Assembly (NCBI GenBank): GCA_039105265.1
Contig: JAPFFF010000029.1
Coordinates: forward strand, 806,001-870,000
Direction: 5' to 3'
Source of the DNA: Tritrichomonas musculus
Lineage: Eukaryota; Parabasalia; Tritrichomonadida; Tritrichomonadidae
DNA length: 64,000 nt
Shown: piece after piece, positions 62,501 through 64,000 of the stretch
Layout: each line of letters opens with the position of its first letter
How positions within the stretch are numbered: the stretch's first letter is position 1
The notes under the pieces: model-generated
The model's input: only the letters and a program-made list of their open reading frames with translations
The model's database searches: none
What the model was told of the DNA's origin: nothing
Position numbers and translations under genes: made by a program

Positions 62501-64000
62501 ATTGATGATATCAAATCTATTGATAGTGGTGGAATTTACATCAACAACGAGGATAACATCAAAGAAACAATTTCAATCAGCAACATAATAATTGAAAGAA
62601 GCAAATATGGCATCTACTATGACTCGAAAGACGACGACGAGCCGAAATATCTGAAATCACTTAGGATTGAGAACTTTACTATTAAAGGAGCTAATAATGC
62701 ACTTCGTATTAAATATGACAAATATGATCTTATTATGAATAATGGTACAATTGAAAACTGCCACAATTTACTATTCAAAAACATTAATTCATCCCCAGAA
62801 ACATTTGGTCTCCTCAATTTTGTCTTTTCAGATCAGCCAGAAGAAGCAAATAAAATGATAGAAACAGAAAATAGAATCATTTTCAACAAAATCCACTTCA
62901 TAAGCAACATATATGAACCAACAACAAACTTTATAGCGGACTCCAACGTCAACCATCGTGGTGGAGGTGGAATTGGGCTTGTATTCACACAGCACAAGAT
63001 GTCCGCAGATGCAGTATTCCAAAAAACAGAAGTTTCAGTTGAATTTGAAGAATGCACATTTCAAGAGAACCAAGTTCGTCGTGAAGATGAAAGCACAGAC
63101 CGATGTGAAGGAGGCTCCATCTATTATTCGAAGTACACTGACCGAGTAAATGATGGAGTTACACTTAAATCGTTCATCATCAACAGATGCGCATTCACAT
63201 CAAACATTGCTGCGCACAATGGCGGCACAGTTTATCTGAACACGAACGATGACATTGACCGCATTGAAGTCAGCGGAAGTCAATTCATTGAAAACAGAGC
63301 ACGTTACAAGTATGGATGCATTTTCATCAACACAAACACAAATGCAAACGCTAAAGTGAACACAAAGATCATCATTGAAAACAACGAATTACGAGGAAAC
63401 ATTGGAGAAGCAGGCGAAGGCAGCATTTTCATCAGAAGCGAAGGCGAAATCACACTGAATGGCACAAACTTCACTAGCAACCTCGCCGTGAGCATGGAAA
63501 CAAGACTCTCCAAAGAAGAAGTCGGTGGCAACGCTGCTGGTTTGAAAATTGTTTCAGAAAACAGTGCAACAATCATTGTTGACGAATGCATATTCACATT
63601 CAACGAAGCGATAAACAAATATGGAGCCGCACAAATTGACACAAGCACCGCCAAATCAAGCTCAGTATCGATCACAAAGTGCACTTTCGAAAGCAACATG
63701 GCGGGCAACATTGCAGGCCTCTTTGTGAAGAACAACGGAGAACTTAAAATAGAGACATGCCAATTCTTAAGCAATATTGCATTGGTGTCAGGAAGCTGTG
63801 CTGCTCTTTACATCGAACCTTCAAAGGACTGCAAACTCGTGACAATCAATGATTGCTTCTTCGAGAGTAACGAAGTCGGACTTGATTGTGGCGCTTTTTC
63901 ACTGAATGTTGAAAATGCAGCAAGTTCTATAGCGTCAATTACAAAGTGCACATTTAACAGAAACATAGCGAGAAGAGACTATGGGTGTGCCTACATTAGA
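53567..64000 (+). CDS. giant secreted Pmp-like beta-helix surface protein (3' end outside window)
   Basis: Open from ATG at 53567 to the right edge: 3478 codons, no stop, checked by reading the frame through. The N-terminus is a signal peptide (MFFGFILPFLSYYSFA). The body is many short beta-helix rungs with Chlamydia Pmp-style motifs: C(T/E)F..N and FxxN turns (CTFKDN, CEFKSN, CTFESN) and GGG(I/A)/GGAIYLSS turns (for example about 57240, 59110, 61035, 61300, 62960). T. vaginalis has a family of such Pmp-like proteins, thought to be surface or secreted proteins in adhesion and immune contact. A Ser/Glu-rich acidic segment is at about residues 1660-1720. A DNSQET array covers residues 2366-2443. 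Residues about 2090-2690 and 2840-3340 are a duplicated module. No transmembrane helix is seen up to the edge; one may follow. It is more G+C-rich than its surroundings. Confidence 0.9.
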   Translation, partial: MFFGFILPFLSYYSFAIQPQKTFLLNNIIFKTQRDSAKLKNNFYLKEEKNCDNNQKLLISDEKFTEPINIQNIKDCQSVSIFNCYFNKIYLKTKHPSIIYIANSSFSIENSGFFDCFSRHSVQGVICHSIYLDENPNHECNITNCTFINNGDSRSESDKGTIIYSKGVSAIQIEHSKFSSSNEIYSRAIEAHHCKTINLFENTFFKMNGAVFIKSSGNVDIDSCSFDQNRIEAENIGSSLYINLNESLTFRNNTIKNHKDNLSCFISFNKDHINKRSPPYEGATENIRTVLISETIFENNTCKRNKESGFIGVDIEDKNDAPTRFHIEFSECKFIRNGNTKDEGVAGVFGETGKASIVTFTNCEFESNFAHEKSSLIEIKNGEKVVIEGCRIRNPSVSGFLKFESRKNNKLVKAESGDESETEVIIRGNQFLNDNNDSVKNMISINGDSDLGSIDGITMSENEFEKVFLEEDSFMLRMNTNKLNMNNNRIEFSENSKSSEVFKLMNSQMEEINIHSGELENCQTNLRSTKVAKTTLYNTNYINHDKPTNDSIIFSNTDEFICDNCSFVYSTVHPTEKCYRAIYLDQFTTAVITNTVFRNCWASDTLEGHGIFCTNPNPETNSLTISSCTFDECGNHRTVVSTENKVVNFINNEITFGSDQDGSIGLHVKNTCQLLVDGCTFTNCNSNNVQDHRGGGIEYECTTDEDSPNETINIMNTNFNSCSGKACAISLKPKHALPIFNNITIAHSKSHRYTVMIDVDSKTEYSEPGEVLFQNSRFVDLLNLEETCGSGIWFCTKNSDNDTLSIVNCEFEGTSIQQSNTEGARLGGGAIGIELRECRNYNVIISSCSFYECTSFAFPGGAIAIQTEKTVSITDCSFNKSISLQNYNSRNAYGSIIYVYYYGNDNPFIISNATFVDAQSIGPCACIYFNTELPCPFYMHNILIKNVYSKSTAPNWREERGKVHVYEKTSYFECINTTFNNTGIPNDFTNKDIKVLNTKLLIENCNFIENGEDELTHGSCLCSRNQELGADITIKSCTFINSGRKSSVIHVFNRHLNFINNTFLFTDRNSNARGLFVCSQCNLLVENCNFTNCGNVNSDFGGGLFYKTDGNDEKVTITGCTFDRCVAANSAAFRLNMRSTIPIFLNSTVSNMKGLYCIAYVYPTDVIIYSRFTVENIKFINISNTAKDCGGSGLWINNGRNEGNIFTLFINFIDIDFIQCSTEFGGGGFGLGDSDSVKPTDLTFIRCNFIGNSCRNKASNGGGALWIRTSANCLIQNCTFKDNFSWENQKADGGCIYLSFTSDLFTMSISDSSFINNSCLNPDSLGHAIYTPILYGTISLNRCNFTDNGCNCQKPNSIIHTLSHLDANECNFTCTNKENSFSRALYVGISSPLTLYNSYVCNFTHEAENGGAIYYSSSDDRINEVLEIINDTFIDNSAVKGTEFYLSIIEEPTIKNCTFSNKYIESDLIVFDFFLGLAGDRFAVVFNELHFIENNFKGNKVLSVLAEDVEITIDEIHLLNCEFIMNDNFKFASLEDIKLTISDTLFQDNVFNNSLFFINSENETLITNGTFRNNKYLPTDGFTTDDTAVFVINQSADFYISNSAFEHENIQEDEDGNHHGFILKVRSNLFVENVSFVNCSTIKYAIFFYCNESTELDDETDQFESSLISSEEMLSSDGESDISLSSESESESGPNLLLVEEITSEEPIDESDFTIFSLVNSRVDNSGTVFITKRTNKIVVVNSTIKNAENGLFYTPKTEPPIKPIEFIHIENNTFDMMRNCSCSIKSVSDIRIRNNTIKNCKNDETSENPNFYVSIEKEGKKELNIEDFRFINNEMHNENDQRTVNGGGIGLVIELPRQRENDEDIFINFIDCEFVNNKATYYGGGYAFLKKEELSHKQIIMKFLRCTFEGNECSQEKGGALYIECDSIEIDECIFNSNSKGAKSTGTEIASLEDRSVVFIRKISHKDIKITDSSFYDNEGQSISISDSSTNVSITGCSFTSNKATTNITSIIQISIEFECNFSNNYFKLNEGYVLNITAKENIDIEDCTFESNKGIVISKPEQDPGEITEFQSLSQSYNAAEGEISKVIRAGNHYCIIVKNEKSLRLNNCTFINTIEGAIKLEVSEDTSITNCEFRNSEIEKEESLTEGEMSAILIEKNAGEFSIEGCEFNNLYRTVVSSEKDTGSIVIRRSTFNNDKKEGEGEGEGVENDFPPNFIIKAIFNKELIIDDIRSIYSGGIYINNEDNIKETISISNIIIERSKYGIYYDSKDDDEPKYLKSLRIENFTIKGASNALRIKYDKYDLIMNNGTIENCHNLLFKNINSSPETFGLLNFVFSDPPEVTGGTEGSDSSQTSSSTDGSQETDNSQETDNSQETDNSQETDNSQETDNSQETDNSQETDNSQETDNSQETDNSQETDNSQETNNSQETDNSQETDNSQQTEGKKETKETKEFTERENKIIFYMINFISNIYEPVESGTDENSIYHRGGGGIGLVFTEEKTISTSTLTKRGIEVEFEECRFEGNQVRRGSESEPANQDECDGGSIYFSEDTNEGATLKSLIINRCEFKSNKATNNGGAIYLSSDNDISKVEVTGSQFIGNRALSKYGSIHISTNPNSNTKIIIENNEFISNVGEAGDGNVFIKSEGEITLKGTNFTHNIAMKTANNDVQDEEDGNTGSLSITSESSTTITISECQFTYNEAANNHGALFCSLQNKLSSIVLYNCLFSGNIAGGKSGAAHFNVGSSERMIVSITDCLFENNTAKIDYSALYFDSVTEESEINLSDCIFRTIQDGTNIGAVYIGLKCEIKIDSCLFSNFAHSEQHHSTNETKSSLLEGELEPKQGVHYCITVKNEKSVKFDNCTFINAKEGAVKLEVSQDTLITECKFTNSFEEGALPEGEMSTILIEKNAGEFSIEGCEFNNLYRTVVSSEKDTGSIVIRRSTFNNDKKEGEGEGEGVENDFSPNFIIKAIFNKELIIDDIKSIDSGGIYINNEDNIKETISISNIIIERSKYGIYYDSKDDDEPKYLKSLRIENFTIKGANNALRIKYDKYDLIMNNGTIENCHNLLFKNINSSPETFGLLNFVFSDQPEEANKMIETENRIIFNKIHFISNIYEPTTNFIADSNVNHRGGGGIGLVFTQHKMSADAVFQKTEVSVEFEECTFQENQVRREDESTDRCEGGSIYYSKYTDRVNDGVTLKSFIINRCAFTSNIAAHNGGTVYLNTNDDIDRIEVSGSQFIENRARYKYGCIFINTNTNANAKVNTKIIIENNELRGNIGEAGEGSIFIRSEGEITLNGTNFTSNLAVSMETRLSKEEVGGNAAGLKIVSENSATIIVDECIFTFNEAINKYGAAQIDTSTAKSSSVSITKCTFESNMAGNIAGLFVKNNGELKIETCQFLSNIALVSGSCAALYIEPSKDCKLVTINDCFFESNEVGLDCGAFSLNVENAASSIASITKCTFNRNIARRDYGCAYIR
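60020..60586 (+). repeat. duplicated core, copy 1, in the Pmp-like gene
   Basis: Nearly identical to 62270-62836, exactly 2250 bases (750 codons) later in the same frame. Only scattered base differences are seen in about 565 bases, while the DNA left and right of it is clearly more divergent. Confidence 0.9.
60662..60895 (+). repeat. 18-bp minisatellite, 13 units, coding DNSQET
   Basis: Thirteen tandem 18-base units GATAATTCACAAGAAACA, nearly perfect (one begins AATAAT giving NNSQET; the last ends CAACAAACA). A partial GSQET unit comes before. It stays in frame. Confidence 0.95.
62270..62836 (+). repeat. duplicated core, copy 2, in the Pmp-like gene
   Basis: Partner of 60020-60586. It runs straight into the shared downstream part (ENRIIFNKIHFISNIYEP) without the DNSQET array that follows copy 1. 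Confidence 0.9.

Noticed and set aside
1345-64000. CRISPR array or bacterial operon features
   Set aside because: No regularly spaced direct repeats with unique spacers. All tandem arrays are contiguous, and the genes are eukaryotic.

Overview
The window looks like nuclear DNA of a flagellated parabasalid protist, most likely a Tritrichomonas-type trichomonad. The reasons are intron-less protein genes in the standard code (TAA, TAG and TGA all end genes), very A+T-rich intergenic DNA, a Maverick/Polinton fossil, a giant Pmp-like beta-helix surface protein, DUF3447-type ankyrin genes, initiator-like TCAYTWY sequences just before some start codons, and a motile-cilium assembly factor. Genus is an inference.

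Layout. 1 to about 4440 is the inner end of a broken Maverick/Polinton, different in base composition from the rest. 4450-5320 holds small transposase-like coding fragments. 7039-9562 has a fused double thymidine kinase-like gene (+) and the dynein-arm assembly factor DNAAF11/tilB (-). 9.6-18.4 kb is an A+T-rich desert with no convincing gene; inside it lies a 1.46-kb terminal-inverted-repeat element at 11787-13248. 18.4-22.5 kb carries an HtrL/WlaTC-like glycosyltransferase (+), the 18S rRNA methyltransferase BUD23 (-) and the RNA helicase DED1/DDX3 (-). 23.2-28.0 kb (-) is an unusual ankyrin locus: one 413-aa reading frame followed by seven single ankyrin modules, each isolated in several hundred bases of non-coding DNA.

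28.7-48.7 kb is the gene-dense core: a BTB-like protein, COPII coat SEC24, a PPP phosphatase with an inserted loop, a 1723-aa ubiquitin protease, a possible RhoGAP-like protein, a SAPS-type PP6 regulatory subunit, a protein kinase and a flavodoxin-fold quinone reductase. These are housekeeping functions (ribosome maturation, translation, ER export, ubiquitin and phosphorylation control) with no operon-like logic. 49167-51734 is a complete pogo-like DNA transposon with 28-bp inverted repeats and TA target duplication but a frameshifted transposase. 53567 to the right edge is one open frame of 3478 codons: a secreted Pmp-like protein with a recent internal duplication and a hexapeptide minisatellite.

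Most likely to be new: the dispersed ankyrin modules, the double thymidine kinase with a degenerate second half and lost zinc ligands, the pair of inverted-repeat elements, and the module duplication with an expandable array in the Pmp-like gene.
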